From contig JAIPBJ010000007.1 in assembly GCA_021739625.1 (NCBI GenBank), positions 1 through 64,000 of the forward strand: a stretch of 64,000 nucleotides of DNA. Reading direction: 5' to 3'. The notes beneath the pieces are model-generated. The model made no database searches. It saw nothing but the letters and a program-made list of their open reading frames with translations, and was not told the origin of the DNA. A program made the position numbers and the translations under genes. Shown one piece after another: positions 1 through 9,510 of the stretch. The first letter of the stretch is position 1; each line of letters opens with the position of its first letter. The DNA comes from Flavobacteriales bacterium. GTDB lineage: Bacteria; Bacteroidota; Bacteroidia; UBA10329.

Positions 1-2110
1 ACGCCTCCTTGGCCTCGGGCGTGGCAGGGTGGTTCTCGGCCACATCCTTGAAGAGGGGCAGGGCGCGTTCGTCCTCGCTCTGGTTGTAGTAGATAAGGCC
101 TATGTTGAGCTTGGCCTTGCGCATATAGTTGCTGTTAGGGTGCTCAGAAATGGTCCGGTCGAACCACTTGAGGGCCTCTGCGGTATTGTCTGTGAAAAAG
201 TAGGTCTCTCCAATCTCGTATTTGGCATCGGCTGCAAAGCCTGTGTTGGGATAATTGTCCAACATGGATTTGAGGGTCTCGGTCTTACTGGCAGATTTGC
301 CCTGAATTCCATAGCAGACGGCTATCTGGAAGATGGCATAGTCCGCGTCTGTGCCTTTCATTCGAAGCGCGCGGTCATAGAATTCGATGGCAAGGCCAGG
401 ATTGCGCTGCAGGTAGTAGCAGTCGCCCGTGCGGATGTGGGCATCGCTGATCCGTGCGTTGTCCTGCCCTGTCAGTTCTGTGAACCTGCGGAACCACGAT
501 GCCGCCTCGGTGTAGTCCTCGCGGTCGAAATGCAGATAGGCCATGCCATAATACGCCATGCCATATTCTGGCAGACGGATGGCCCCTGGCGATTCAATGA
601 AGGCGAGATAGTATTCTTCAGCGGCCTTGGGCTTTTTCATACGGGCGTATGCCTCCCCTTCCCAGAATTTCGCCCGTGCGCTGATATGCGGATCGATGGG
701 ATATTTTTCTGAAAGAAGGAAATATTGAACCGCCCGCTCGAACTTGAGGTCGTGGAACAGTTCTGTGCCACGGGTGTAGGCCACGCGCTGGTATGTGCGC
801 TGCAGCTCGGGGTCTTTCTTCTTGATGCGATCGATGGCATCCAACGCAGATTCATAGTTGCGGGTCACCAGATATATCTTCAGCAGAAAACTGTAGGACT
901 CGTCAATGCGCTCACTCTGGGGATTCTTGGCGATGTATTCGCTGAAGGCCTGCACCGCCTCGTTGTAGGGGTCGAAACTCAGTTCGTAGGCGAGCTTCGC
1001 AAAATTGAACAGGGCGTCTTCTTTCACCTTCTCATCGAATGAGAGCCGCGAGGCCGAGCGGAACGCATTGCGTGCCTGCATCTTCTGCCCGTCCTTAAGG
1101 TGGCAGTCGCCCATGTGATAGTAGGCCAGCTGGGCCATGGCATCCTGTTCGCGAACAACCTGTTCAAAATAGTTGACCGACTTCTGGCAATCTCCTGCGC
1201 GGTAACAGGCATAGCCCAACTTGTAGCGGTCGTCACGGCTGCCTCCCAGTTCGCTCACGGCAGTTTCCAGATGCTGCACGGCTCTGCCGTAGCGCTCCAG
1301 ATTGTAGTTCGCCTCTCCCAACATGCGGTGCACCTCGCCTGTCTTGTCCTTGGCGAAATCCTTTTTCAGCAAAGACTCACCATAGGCGATGACCTCTTCA
1401 TGTTTCTGCTGTCGGTAGAGGATCTGCAAGATGTAGAACGGGACCGTGTTTCCGAAAAGTGCATCGCCCTCCAGTTCGCGGAAGCCTTGCAGGGCCATCT
1501 CATTATTGTCCTGACGGTAGAGGATATAGGAGTTGTAATAGATGGCGGGCGAGCGGTACTTCCTGCCTCCCTTCATCACATGGGCCAGTTCGGCCTGTGC
1601 TTCGCGATACTGCTCCTGTTGAAAGTGTGCGTAGCCTTTCTTGAAGTAGTATTCCTCCAGATACGCCTCGTCCAGTTCGTGGGGATCAACCTTGGCGAAC
1701 TCGTCCGTCACGGCCTTGAACCGCTTTTTGGTGAAATGGCTGCGGCCCAGATGGAAATGGGCATCCACAGACTTGGGGTGCTCAGGATGGTCTGTTGCGA
1801 AGACCTCCATCAGCAGCTCGCCATCGGGGTTGAACAGTTCCAGACCGTCCAAAGCTGCATAGAACTCGGCATTCTCAATGAAGATGGACGGCAGCTCATC
1901 GGCACGGTGCAGCGAGCGGTCGAACCGGTGCTGCGCCACGGCATACTTCTGTTTCTGCTGATGCTCAAGGGCCACATCATACTCACGCAAGGCTCCGTTG
2001 TCATTGGCCACGCGCTGGGCATTGACATCTGATTTCAAAAATGCACAAAGCGTGACGGCCATCATGGCAGCGGCTTTCAGCAGTATGTAAGGGCTGTGCA
2101 GGGGGTGCAT
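1..2110 (-). CDS. Exported TPR-repeat protein, 3' end cut by window edge
   Basis: The minus-strand frame stays open from an ATG at 2110 to the left edge (about 703 codons seen, no stop), so the ORF track missed it. The protein starts with a signal peptide (MHPLHSPYILLKAAAMMA..., Ala-rich, ending near ALA/NAQ at about residue 31). It continues with alpha-helical repeats rich in Y-x-x-A-L-x-x-F/Y patterns spaced about 34-37 residues, typical of tetratricopeptide repeats. TPR proteins of this size in Bacteroidota are usually periplasmic or envelope scaffolds; no catalytic motif was seen. A weak promoter-like CTACTTTAGC lies just upstream. The function is unknown; the TPR assignment is from the repeat pattern read by eye. 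Confidence 0.75.
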   Translation of the reverse strand, partial: MHPLHSPYILLKAAAMMAVTLCAFLKSDVNAQRVANDNGALREYDVALEHQQKQKYAVAQHRFDRSLHRADELPSIFIENAEFYAALDGLELFNPDGELLMEVFATDHPEHPKSVDAHFHLGRSHFTKKRFKAVTDEFAKVDPHELDEAYLEEYYFKKGYAHFQQEQYREAQAELAHVMKGGRKYRSPAIYYNSYILYRQDNNEMALQGFRELEGDALFGNTVPFYILQILYRQQKHEEVIAYGESLLKKDFAKDKTGEVHRMLGEANYNLERYGRAVQHLETAVSELGGSRDDRYKLGYACYRAGDCQKSVNYFEQVVREQDAMAQLAYYHMGDCHLKDGQKMQARNAFRSASRLSFDEKVKEDALFNFAKLAYELSFDPYNEAVQAFSEYIAKNPQSERIDESYSFLLKIYLVTRNYESALDAIDRIKKKDPELQRTYQRVAYTRGTELFHDLKFERAVQYFLLSEKYPIDPHISARAKFWEGEAYARMKKPKAAEEYYLAFIESPGAIRLPEYGMAYYGMAYLHFDREDYTEAASWFRRFTELTGQDNARISDAHIRTGDCYYLQRNPGLAIEFYDRALRMKGTDADYAIFQIAVCYGIQGKSASKTETLKSMLDNYPNTGFAADAKYEIGETYFFTDNTAEALKWFDRTISEHPNSNYMRKAKLNIGLIYYNQSEDERALPLFKDVAENHPATPEAKEA

Positions 2111-2338
2111 CTTCTTCCGTGCTAAAGTAGAGGGGTGCCGAAGGCCACACCTTTCGTCATTGGTGGACTTATGAACGCGGAAGTGTTCAAATTATTGGGA
2201 ATCCCTATTGTATTCAAGGTTCAATGTTCAACGTTCGAGAAATTTGACCGTGACGGTGCGACCAAATAAGAGAATGGGTCAGAAAATGCCCCATTCGATA
2301 TTGTGATCTCCTACGCGCCACTCTGAAATCTTGCCTGC

Positions 2339-2346
2339 TATCTTTG
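2339..2346 (+). promoter_or_regulatory. TAnnTTTG promoter element for ftsE
   Basis: TATCTTTG matches the Bacteroidota -7 consensus. It ends 9 nt before the ATG at 2356 and overlaps the TTG that the ORF track used as start, which supports the ATG as the true start. Confidence 0.6.
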
Positions 2347-2355
2347 GCCTCCACG

Positions 2356-3060
2356 ATGGAAGAGCAGGAACACGTGATCAAGCTGTCGGATGTACGGGTG
2401 TATGTCCGTGAGAATCTGGTGCTGGACAAGGTCTCGTTCGCAGTGGAGCGAGGAGAATTCATCTATCTCATCGGTCGCACAGGCAGCGGTAAGAGCAGTC
2501 TGATGCGGACCCTCTATGCCGACCTGCCTATGCGCGAAGGCGAGGGTTTTGTGGCGGGTCATGCGCTCAAGGACATCCCTAACAAGGAGGTTCCGTTCCT
2601 GCGCAGAAAGCTGGGTATCGTATTTCAGGATTTTCAATTGCTCACCGACCGCTCGGTGGAGGAGAATCTCAAGTTTGTGATGCGCGCCACGGGCTGGACC
2701 GACAAGCAGAAAATGGACGACCATGTGGACGAGCTTCTTGCGATGGTGCAATTGCCGACCGGATCGCGCAAGAAAATGGCGACACAGCTCTCCGGAGGCG
2801 AGCAGCAGCGCGTGGCGGTGGCCCGTGCACTTGTCAATAGTCCGGAGGTCATCCTTGCTGATGAGCCCACTGGCAATCTTGATCCCGAAACATCAGAGGG
2901 CATTCTTCAGCTCTTCATCGACATCACGGCCAAGGGAACAAGCGTCATTCTGGCCACGCACAACTATTCTTTCTTCGAGAAGCATCCCGCCCGGACACTC
3001 AAATGCGAGAGCGGTTATCTGGTCGACACGCAGCAACGTGTAGGCCCTGAGGACTTCTGA
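2356..3060 (+). CDS. ftsE: FtsE-like ABC transporter ATP-binding protein
   Basis: This 234-residue ABC ATPase has Walker [10 protein letters not shown] (about residues 40-48), the signature [15 protein letters not shown], and Walker [14 protein letters not shown]. The order, the short length and the EPTGNLDP form fit the FtsE/LolD group, and FtsE is the usual assignment for stand-alone Bacteroidota copies. FtsE with FtsX couples ATP hydrolysis to peptidoglycan hydrolase activation at the division site. No ftsX lies next to it here, so a LolD-type lipoprotein exporter ATPase cannot be excluded. The track's TTG start at 2344 lies inside the promoter element, so the ATG at 2356 is preferred. Confidence 0.85.
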   Translation: MEEQEHVIKLSDVRVYVRENLVLDKVSFAVERGEFIYLIGRTGSGKSSLMRTLYADLPMREGEGFVAGHALKDIPNKEVPFLRRKLGIVFQDFQLLTDRSVEENLKFVMRATGWTDKQKMDDHVDELLAMVQLPTGSRKKMATQLSGGEQQRVAVARALVNSPEVILADEPTGNLDPETSEGILQLFIDITAKGTSVILATHNYSFFEKHPARTLKCESGYLVDTQQRVGPEDF

Positions 3061-3082
3061 GGTCTGGCTGGCCAAGGCCGGG

Positions 3083-3631
3083 TCATCTAAGGCTGCTCAG
3101 CAGATAGACCACTACAGAGAGCATCATTCCCAGAATCCCGAGAATGACCACCGGGCTGATCCGTGTGAGGGCAGGGGAGGCCGCCTTGTCGGGCCTCACC
3201 GTGAGGATAAAGTCGCTGAAAAGTTGGCGATAGAGCTTCCATAGTCCTGAGTGTTGCTCAGTACTTATGCGTGCATGGGCCAACCAGAGGGCAAAGATGC
3301 TTCCCAGTGCAATGAGGCAGCACAGCAGGGCAAAGACTGTCAGTTCACGGTCATCGGTGCTGCGCCTGCGCTGTTGGGCTGAGAGGCGAGCGAGGGTCTC
3401 GTCATACGAAGCGAATATCTCACCATCGAGCGCAATGAGGGCCGCTTTGACAGAATCGGCCTGCAGAGCCGCAATCGCAGAACTGTCTGAGGCCAGTCTG
3501 TCCAGCTCTTCGTGAAGCGTGGCCCGCGTGTGCAGCAGCAGGTGGCGAGTCCCTATATCGGCCATTGCCGACAGGTTGGCCGCCAGCAGAAACAGAGTGA
3601 GTAGGAAGGCCGAGGAGCGCATTGGAGCCAT
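3083..3631 (-). CDS. Small membrane protein of unknown function
   Basis: This is a 182-residue protein that I do not recognise. It has an N-terminal hydrophobic segment that could be a signal peptide (FLLTLFLLAANLSAMA), a charged, probably helical stretch at about residues 35-95, then two strong hydrophobic segments (LTVFALLCCLIALGSIFALWLA and PVVILGILGMMLSVVVYLL). The gene is convergent with ftsE, with about 20 bp between the stops. Two Met codons (residues 1 and 4) could start it. It is likely an inner-membrane protein with a periplasmic coiled stretch. Confidence 0.6.
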   Translation of the reverse strand: MAPMRSSAFLLTLFLLAANLSAMADIGTRHLLLHTRATLHEELDRLASDSSAIAALQADSVKAALIALDGEIFASYDETLARLSAQQRRRSTDDRELTVFALLCCLIALGSIFALWLAHARISTEQHSGLWKLYRQLFSDFILTVRPDKAASPALTRISPVVILGILGMMLSVVVYLLSSLR

Positions 3632-3674
3632 AGTGTCCTGACGTGGCGGCCGAGAACGGCAAGATGGGGAAGTG

Positions 3675-3749
3675 TGAGCATTACTGGATTCGAACCAGTG
3701 ACCCCCACCCTGTCAAGGTGGTGCTCTGAACCAACTGAGCTAAATGCCC
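3675..3749 (-). tRNA. tRNA-Val (anticodon GAC)
   Basis: The minus strand folds into a standard cloverleaf. The acceptor GGGCATT pairs with AATGCTC (one G-U), the D arm is GCTC...GAGC, the anticodon stem is CCACC/GGTGG with loop TTGACAG, and the T arm is CTGGTTCGAATCCAG. The anticodon at positions 34-36 is GAC, which reads GUC and GUU valine codons. CCA is not encoded. Confidence 0.95.
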
Positions 3750-3760
3750 ATCTGTGGGTG

Positions 3761-3768
3761 CAAATGTA
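3761..3768 (-). promoter_or_regulatory. TAnnTTTG promoter element for tRNA-Val
   Basis: On the minus strand TACATTTG lies 11 nt upstream of the tRNA 5' end, a good spacing for a Bacteroidota promoter. The tRNA-Leu gene in this window has an identical element. Confidence 0.6.
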
Positions 3769-3937
3769 GTTTTCCCGCCCTTGATTCCGATCGGATTTTT
3801 CAATCCGCCTGCTGAAGGCATGAGTTCGATGAATTTCTATGTTCCAGTCACATCATCGACATAAATTGACGAAGGTCAATTCCGCCCATGTCCGTACATT
3901 CGCCCCCAACGGGCGTTTCACCGTAATTCATAAAAGA

Positions 3938-5740
3938 ATGAGAGCATTTCAACCTGTCTGTGCGTTCGTCATCGTATGCATCTCAGGCATCCTTGCGGCT
4001 TCGGCTCAGAACAACGTGGGCGTTGGCACCACGACACCCGACACCAGTGCCATCCTCGATATCTCGGCCCAGGACCGTGGCGTACTTGTGCCACGCACCG
4101 ACACGCTGAGCATCTCTGGCCCGGCCACCGGCCTGCTCATCTATACGCCTACTGACAGTGCGTTCTGGTATTTCGATGGCATCTATTGGCGTTCGGCATT
4201 CGGGCCGCAGAGCCAACTTCCCCTTCAGCTTCCAAACGGCATCTTCGGACAGACCCTGCATTGGGACACTATCACCAACGTGGGCTGGACGGCCAACAGT
4301 TTCCTATGGAACAGCGGGCAGCAGATAGGGGTGAACAACATCACGCCTGACAGCAGTGCCATTGTTGACATCCGTTCGCGAGAAATGGGTTTCCTGCCAC
4401 CCCGCATGACGGAGGCCGAACGTGATGCCATCAACAATCCCGCATCCGGACTCATCGTTTTCAACCTTACCGATAGTACGCTCGACATCTATAACGGAGC
4501 TTGCTGGCTTCCATCTTTCCTTCAGAACTGTGACGATTGCGGCATCACGGCCACACCAAGCAGCACAGCGGGCACCATTGACCGCGTGGTGGCCGACTCG
4601 GTGCAGTTGCAGGTGGCCATCAACCAGTTCAACGGAGTGCCTCAGAACATCGCATTCAACCTGCTGACACAGCTTCCAGCAGGTGTCACGGCCACGTTCA
4701 GTTCAAACCCGACATTCGGCAGCAGCACGGTGGATGTGACTTTCCACGCTACGCCTTTCGCACCTGCCGGCACTTTTCCCATTGTGATCCAGGTGCTCTG
4801 CGGCAGCAGCACCATCAACATCATCTACTCGCTCACCATCCTGCCATGTTATGTGGTGGATGCAATCAACAGCGTTGACAACTACGATCTTAGCGTGGAA
4901 CTTTATATCGCCCATCCTACTGCACCTACCAACCAGCCGGTCTGTGTGGTGAGCAACATCAATCCGGGCGTGCTCATCAGCAGCCCTGACGTGGCGGTTC
5001 CGGCCTACACCACAGGCAACTTGCCAGCGGGTTCTCTGGTGGCGATCGTGAATGCCGGCAACATCATCGGCAAGGGCGGTGATGGGGGCGATGCCTACGA
5101 CCCGGCCCTGGGTTGGACAGGTGCCGGCATCAATGGTGGCACGGCCATCGACCTGACCTTGAGTGCCGACATCGTGAACAACTTCAACATCTTCGGTGGT
5201 GGTGGTGGTGGCAATGCTCTGGCATTTGCCATCAGCACCGGAAATCTGATTCCTCCTCCTGCACCTGCCTTCGGGTTCTTCATTGGATCTGGTGGCGGTG
5301 GTGGTGCCGGTGGCGGTCTTGGTGGCACACAGCCTCCGGGTCTCATCGGTCTGTCGTGGTACACTCAGGGTGGTGATGCCACGAGCGGTCAGTTCGGAGT
5401 GCATGGCATGGGTGGAATCCTCAATTTCCCGATTCCGTTCACCGTAGGTCCTGCACAGGTGCTGCTCAACCCGAATACCATTGGTGGCAATGGCGGTCCT
5501 TACGGCTATCCAGGAACTTCAGGTCTTTTCCAACTCACCATTGATGTGAATGTCATCGTGAATATTCCGTTCATCGGCAATGTGGTCATCCCGGTGGTGT
5601 CCAACCTCAGTATTCCGATCCCGGTCACGCCTCCTGCGGTCGGGCAGGGAGGATATGCCGTGAAACGAAACGGATTTACCACTACAATACCCGACAACCT
5701 TTACAATACATCATTCCTACGGGGTCAGGTTGGGCCGTAG
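3938..5740 (+). CDS. Exported surface protein with phage-tail-fibre-like Gly-rich region
   Basis: This 600-residue protein starts at the ATG at 3938 because that start gives a clean signal peptide ending ILAASAQ; the track's earlier start adds an unlikely basic leader. The mature part opens with two copies of a module common in Bacteroidota surface proteins (NVGVGTTTPDTSAILDIS..RGVLVPR and QIGVNNITPDSSAIVDIR..MGFLPPR), each followed by a short beta segment ending in an aromatic W-x-S. A beta-rich Ig-like domain follows. The C-terminal 200 residues hold GKGGDGGDAY, a GGTAIDL step, FGGGGGGNA and SGGGGGAGGGLGG, a pattern I associate with polyglycine receptor-binding regions of phage tail fibres. 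No T9SS sorting domain is evident. The function is probably adhesive, by inference. Confidence 0.65.
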   Translation: MRAFQPVCAFVIVCISGILAASAQNNVGVGTTTPDTSAILDISAQDRGVLVPRTDTLSISGPATGLLIYTPTDSAFWYFDGIYWRSAFGPQSQLPLQLPNGIFGQTLHWDTITNVGWTANSFLWNSGQQIGVNNITPDSSAIVDIRSREMGFLPPRMTEAERDAINNPASGLIVFNLTDSTLDIYNGACWLPSFLQNCDDCGITATPSSTAGTIDRVVADSVQLQVAINQFNGVPQNIAFNLLTQLPAGVTATFSSNPTFGSSTVDVTFHATPFAPAGTFPIVIQVLCGSSTINIIYSLTILPCYVVDAINSVDNYDLSVELYIAHPTAPTNQPVCVVSNINPGVLISSPDVAVPAYTTGNLPAGSLVAIVNAGNIIGKGGDGGDAYDPALGWTGAGINGGTAIDLTLSADIVNNFNIFGGGGGGNALAFAISTGNLIPPPAPAFGFFIGSGGGGGAGGGLGGTQPPGLIGLSWYTQGGDATSGQFGVHGMGGILNFPIPFTVGPAQVLLNPNTIGGNGGPYGYPGTSGLFQLTIDVNVIVNIPFIGNVVIPVVSNLSIPIPVTPPAVGQGGYAVKRNGFTTTIPDNLYNTSFLRGQVGP

Positions 5741-5846
5741 AGATTACTGCGAAATGCATTGAGCTCTCCGCCTTTGGCCGATCGGTTGGTGAATAACGTA
5801 TAATGATTGGCGATTGCAGATTTACGATTTGAAACAGATGAAACAG

Positions 5847-6422
5847 ATGAAAAAGTTCACACTCTTGCCGTTGATGCTCCTATCAGTGGCTGTGTTCGCT
5901 CAGGGAGCCTTTGAAGGGGTTATTACCATGACCACCACCAATGCCGAAATAAAGGAGACCACCGAGGTGACTTGGTACTTGAAAGGGGAACGCAGTCGCA
6001 TGGACATGCGCTCCACAACACCCGACTACACCACGGAATATGCGCTCATCAGCGATGCAAAAGGCATGGACATGGTGGCGCAGGGCCAGGTGACCCCGGT
6101 CCCGGCCAGCGAGATTCACACATCGAATGCCACCATGACCCTGCTTGAAGAGAGCAAAGGCCAACGTGTGAATGGTTTCGATTGCATCAAGCGCACCTAT
6201 ACGGACGGCACCAATGACATCACCTATTGGCTGGCCACAGGCACAGGCATCGGTTTCAACGACCTGCCCTTGTTCCTTAGAAGGAACATGCCGCGCCTGG
6301 ACCCGGATCAGTTTCCAGTGAAGATGGAGAAGCGCGATGCCGAGGGAAGGGTCCTGATGACGCAGGATGTTGCCAGTGTAAGAACGCAGATCGTGGAGGA
6401 CAGGCTTTTTGAGCGGAGGTAG
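5847..6422 (+). CDS. DUF4412-like exported protein
   Basis: The protein is 191 residues with a signal peptide (MKKFTLLPLMLLSVAVFAQ). The body begins FEGVITMTTTNAEIKE, followed by WYLKGERSRMDM and a later GFDCIKRTY segment, as in periplasmic DUF4412 proteins, a beta-rich family of unknown function in Bacteroidota. I chose the third in-frame ATG (5847) because it gives the shortest good signal peptide; 5838 is equally possible. A strong hairpin terminator follows 24 bp after the stop, so the gene is likely the last of its unit. Confidence 0.7.
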   Translation: MKKFTLLPLMLLSVAVFAQGAFEGVITMTTTNAEIKETTEVTWYLKGERSRMDMRSTTPDYTTEYALISDAKGMDMVAQGQVTPVPASEIHTSNATMTLLEESKGQRVNGFDCIKRTYTDGTNDITYWLATGTGIGFNDLPLFLRRNMPRLDPDQFPVKMEKRDAEGRVLMTQDVASVRTQIVEDRLFERR

Positions 6423-6444
6423 CCGATCATGACCCACCTTGAAG

Positions 6445-6469
6445 AACGGCCTTGCAGGGCCGTTTTTTG
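6445..6469 (+). terminator. Intrinsic terminator
   Basis: The 6-bp stem ACGGCC/GGCCGT with loop TTGCAG is followed by a T run. It lies just after the DUF4412 gene and before the serine hydrolase gene. Confidence 0.75.
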
Positions 6470-6502
6470 TTGAAGTTTGTCTCCATTTCCAATCCAACGA
6501 CC

Positions 6503-7651
6503 ATGAAGAAATTACTGAGCATCCTCAAATGGCCTGTCGCCATCATCGTGCTACTTGTCGGGGTGACCTATTTCACAGGCAATCAGTTCCTGCTCAAAGG
6601 CGTGTGGGCGGCCTATCTGCATGGCAACACCTCGGCCACAATAGGCGATGCGCGGTTCTTTGACACCCGCAAGGTGGAGGCCGGGCAACCAAAGCCGTGG
6701 AAGGTTTCTCAGACTCTCGGGCAATGGCCTCTGAGCCCAGAGCTTCGTCAAACGCTTGAGGAGACGCAGTCTGTGGCATTCCTGATCCTGCAGGGAGGGG
6801 AAATTATTGTAGAGGAATACTGGGACGGATATGGCGAGGCATCGCGCAGCAACTCTTTCAGCGCGGCCAAGAGCATCACCACCATGCTCACGCAGTGCGC
6901 CATACAGGATGGTCTTATAGATAGTTGGGATCAGAAGGCGAAGGACTTTCTTCCAGAACTGAAAGGCGAATTTGCTGATGAACTTACCCTGCGCCACCTG
7001 AGCACCATGACGGCCGGCCTGGATTTCAACGAGCATTATACCAATCCGTTCGACATCACCGCCAAGCTCTATTACGGCTCCGATGCGGAGAAACTGATGC
7101 TGGAGAATGTGCCCGTGATCAGCAAGCCCGGTACTTACGAGTATCAGAGCGGGGCCACGCAGCTGTTGGGCCTTGCGGTGATGAAAGCCACTGGCAGGCC
7201 GCTGGCCGAATATGCCTCCGAGAAACTGTGGAGGCCTCTGGGAGCCATTCATGATGCAGAGTGGCATGTGGATGGCAATGGGAACGAACTGGCCTTCTGC
7301 TGCTTCAATACCAACGCCCGCGACTTCGCCCGCTTCGGGCAGATGATGCTGCAAAAGGGCAACTTCAATGGCAAACAGATATTGGACAGCAGCTTTGTGG
7401 AGATGGCCGTGCAACCCTTTGCAGTTCCGTACTATGGGCACGGCTATTGGATTTATCCTGACGAGGGCACGCAGGTGTTCTACCAGCGCGGCATCCTTGG
7501 GCAGTATATCATCACCATTCCCGAATACGATCTTGTGGTAGTGCGCCTCGGCCATGTACGGCTCGGAACGGACGACCACCATTCCTTGGATTTCAAGGTC
7601 ATGGTCAGAGAGGTGCTTGGGATGATGCGTGGGAGCGTGGAACTGATTTGA
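6503..7651 (+). CDS. Serine hydrolase, class C beta-lactamase family
   Basis: This 382-residue protein is anchored by an N-terminal hydrophobic segment (LLSILKWPVAIIVLLVGVTYF). It shows the class C beta-lactamase/esterase motifs: the nucleophile motif SAAK within SFSAAKSITTML (S-x-x-K), a YQS motif in YEYQSGATQLLG (the Y-x-N/S position), and a C-terminal HGYWIY segment where HxG-type motifs occur. Such proteins (PF00144) include penicillin-binding proteins, esterases and 6-aminohexanoate hydrolases; substrate cannot be told from sequence. The ATG at 6503 is chosen because the membrane segment starts there. It lies just after a terminator, so it has its own transcript. Confidence 0.85.
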   Translation: MKKLLSILKWPVAIIVLLVGVTYFTGNQFLLKGVWAAYLHGNTSATIGDARFFDTRKVEAGQPKPWKVSQTLGQWPLSPELRQTLEETQSVAFLILQGGEIIVEEYWDGYGEASRSNSFSAAKSITTMLTQCAIQDGLIDSWDQKAKDFLPELKGEFADELTLRHLSTMTAGLDFNEHYTNPFDITAKLYYGSDAEKLMLENVPVISKPGTYEYQSGATQLLGLAVMKATGRPLAEYASEKLWRPLGAIHDAEWHVDGNGNELAFCCFNTNARDFARFGQMMLQKGNFNGKQILDSSFVEMAVQPFAVPYYGHGYWIYPDEGTQVFYQRGILGQYIITIPEYDLVVVRLGHVRLGTDDHHSLDFKVMVREVLGMMRGSVELI

Positions 7652-7727
7652 GCCTGAACGTGGCCGCACCTTTTGTCCATGCCCCGAAATGGCCCGTTAC
7701 AATTGACACTTAATCGATACTTGAATC

Positions 7728-8720
7728 ATGACCAATAGAATCGCTTGCATTTTAGCCTTGCTGTCTGTCGCACTGCTCTCATCGTGCGATGTGGTGCAAC
7801 CGCCCTATTACGGCTGCATCGATCCGTTGGCAGAGAATTTCAATCCTGATGCCACCCACGATGACGGCTCGTGCGTTTTCGACCCATCGCTTTTCAAGGG
7901 CTGCATGGATACGGTGGCCACCAACTATGACCCAGCAGCGGTCGTGGGCGACTGCCATTGCATCTATGTTGGGGTGCGCAAACTGTTGCTCGAGGAGTAT
8001 ACAGGCCATACTTGCGGCAATTGCCCCCGTGCTGCTGCCGAATTGAAATCGCTGATCTGCCAATGGGGCGACCGTGTGGTGCCCATTGCGGTCCATGCAG
8101 GATTCTTCGCCCTGCCACAGCCCGGCAGTAGCATGTATGCCCCTGATTTCCGTACTCCCGAAGGCAATGCATTCAATGAACTCTTCGGCAACAGCGCACA
8201 GGGTCTGCCCAATGGACTTGTGGACCGCAAAAGCATCGGAGGCGGATACCCGCAGGGGCACACGTCATGGGCGGCACAGGTCTCCGCCATCCTCGCGCTT
8301 CCCCCCGATGCGCTCATCGACATCCAGAACACCTATAGCGAGGCATCGCGCACTGTCAATGCCAGCATCGACATATCGGTTGTCAGTGCCTTGGGCGATG
8401 GGCCCTATTTGGTCATTGTATCGCTCACCGAGGACAGCATCATCGGTTGGCAGAAGGACTATGAGCTGAACGACCCCGTCAACGGAGAGAACATAGAGGG
8501 TTATGCGCACATGCACATGCTGCGCAGGAATTTCAATGGCACCTGGGGCGAGCAGGTGGGCGGAGGCGGAAGTCTGGCAGCCGGGCAGGTGGTCAATGTC
8601 TCCTATTCGCTGCAGTTGGACGGGCTTTGGAATGACCGCCAGTGCAACGTGGTGGCCTACCTCTACCGCGAATCGGACAAGCAGGTGATCCAGGCCGAGA
8701 TACGGCCGGTCAGAGAGTGA
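7728..8720 (+). CDS. Omp28-related lipoprotein with thioredoxin-like motif
   Basis: The protein has 330 residues. A lipobox (ALLSSC) after a hydrophobic signal predicts a lipoprotein. Residues about 28-85 hold two Cys-rich repeats of the type GCIDPLAENFNPDA..DDGSC and GCMDTVATNYDP, which are widespread in marine Bacteroidota surface proteins. The main domain starts LLLEEYTGHTCGNCPRAA, the CxxC motif of the Omp28/thioredoxin-like fold, and continues with the family's LPNGLVDR signature. Omp28 proteins are outer-membrane-associated and of uncertain function; the CxxC suggests redox or metal binding. The gene is monocistronic as far as can be seen. Confidence 0.8.
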   Translation: MTNRIACILALLSVALLSSCDVVQPPYYGCIDPLAENFNPDATHDDGSCVFDPSLFKGCMDTVATNYDPAAVVGDCHCIYVGVRKLLLEEYTGHTCGNCPRAAAELKSLICQWGDRVVPIAVHAGFFALPQPGSSMYAPDFRTPEGNAFNELFGNSAQGLPNGLVDRKSIGGGYPQGHTSWAAQVSAILALPPDALIDIQNTYSEASRTVNASIDISVVSALGDGPYLVIVSLTEDSIIGWQKDYELNDPVNGENIEGYAHMHMLRRNFNGTWGEQVGGGGSLAAGQVVNVSYSLQLDGLWNDRQCNVVAYLYRESDKQVIQAEIRPVRE

Positions 8721-8829
8721 TGTTGGCGCACGCAATGGGCGGATCGGGGCTCACTTTTCCGGCTTCATCGCATTTTCATGCGGCCCCCTTCGTGGATATG
8801 GACCTTTGCCCTTTCGATTTCCGATCACA

Positions 8830-9510
8830 ATGAGAATACTGGTAGTAGAGGATGAGCCCAAAGTAGCAGCCTTCATCACGCAGGGACTACAGGAGAGCGG
8901 CCACGAGGTGCGCATCGAGTATGATGGGCTGATGGGTAAGAGAACTGCACTGAAGGAGGAGTTCGATGCGATGATTTTCGATATCATCATGCCCGGCATC
9001 AACGGGGTTGAACTGTGCAGGGCGGTGCGCGAGCATGGCATATCCACCCCGGTGCTGCTGCTCACCGCGCTAGGCACCACAGAGGACAAGGTGAACGGGC
9101 TCGATGCCGGAGCGGACGACTATCTGGTGAAGCCATTCGAGTTTCAAGAACTGCTGGCAAGGTTGCGGTCGCTCGGTCGCAGGGGAATTGGCATCGAGGC
9201 CGCGCCCAACACGCTCTCCTATCACGATCTGGAGTTGGACATCAGTCGAAAAATGGCGATCCGCGGTGGCAAGGAGATCCCCCTCACCGCCAAGGAGTTC
9301 GGCCTTTTGGAATATCTCATGCGCAACCGCGAGCGTGTGCTTTCGCGCAGCCAGATCTCGGAAAAGGTTTGGGACATCCATTTCGACACGGGCACCAACG
9401 TTGTCGATGTGTACATGAACCTGCTCCGAAAAAAAATAGACCGTGACCATGCCGATAAGCTCATTCACACGCGGGTGGGCCACGGCTATGTGCTTCAGCT
9501 TGCAAAATGA
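8830..9510 (+). CDS. OmpR-family response regulator
   Basis: This 226-residue protein starts MRILVVEDEP. The receiver domain has the acidic pair E7/D8, the phosphoacceptor D51 in IFDIIMPG, the Thr in LLLTALG and the Lys in LVKPFEF. A winged-helix DNA-binding domain fills the C-terminal 95 residues (ISRKMAIRGGKEIPLTAKEF and HTRVGHGYVLQ). Its stop codon overlaps the start of the kinase gene by 4 nt (ATGA), so the two are translationally coupled. The start at 8830 is set by the family's N terminus. The target genes are unknown; the TonB receptor operon lies about 360 bp past the kinase on the same strand. Confidence 0.93.
   Translation: MRILVVEDEPKVAAFITQGLQESGHEVRIEYDGLMGKRTALKEEFDAMIFDIIMPGINGVELCRAVREHGISTPVLLLTALGTTEDKVNGLDAGADDYLVKPFEFQELLARLRSLGRRGIGIEAAPNTLSYHDLELDISRKMAIRGGKEIPLTAKEFGLLEYLMRNRERVLSRSQISEKVWDIHFDTGTNVVDVYMNLLRKKIDRDHADKLIHTRVGHGYVLQLAK

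Noticed and set aside
29-712. 227-codon plus-strand ORF at the left edge
   Set aside because: Shadow of the minus-strand TPR gene, which runs off the window and so is missing from the track.
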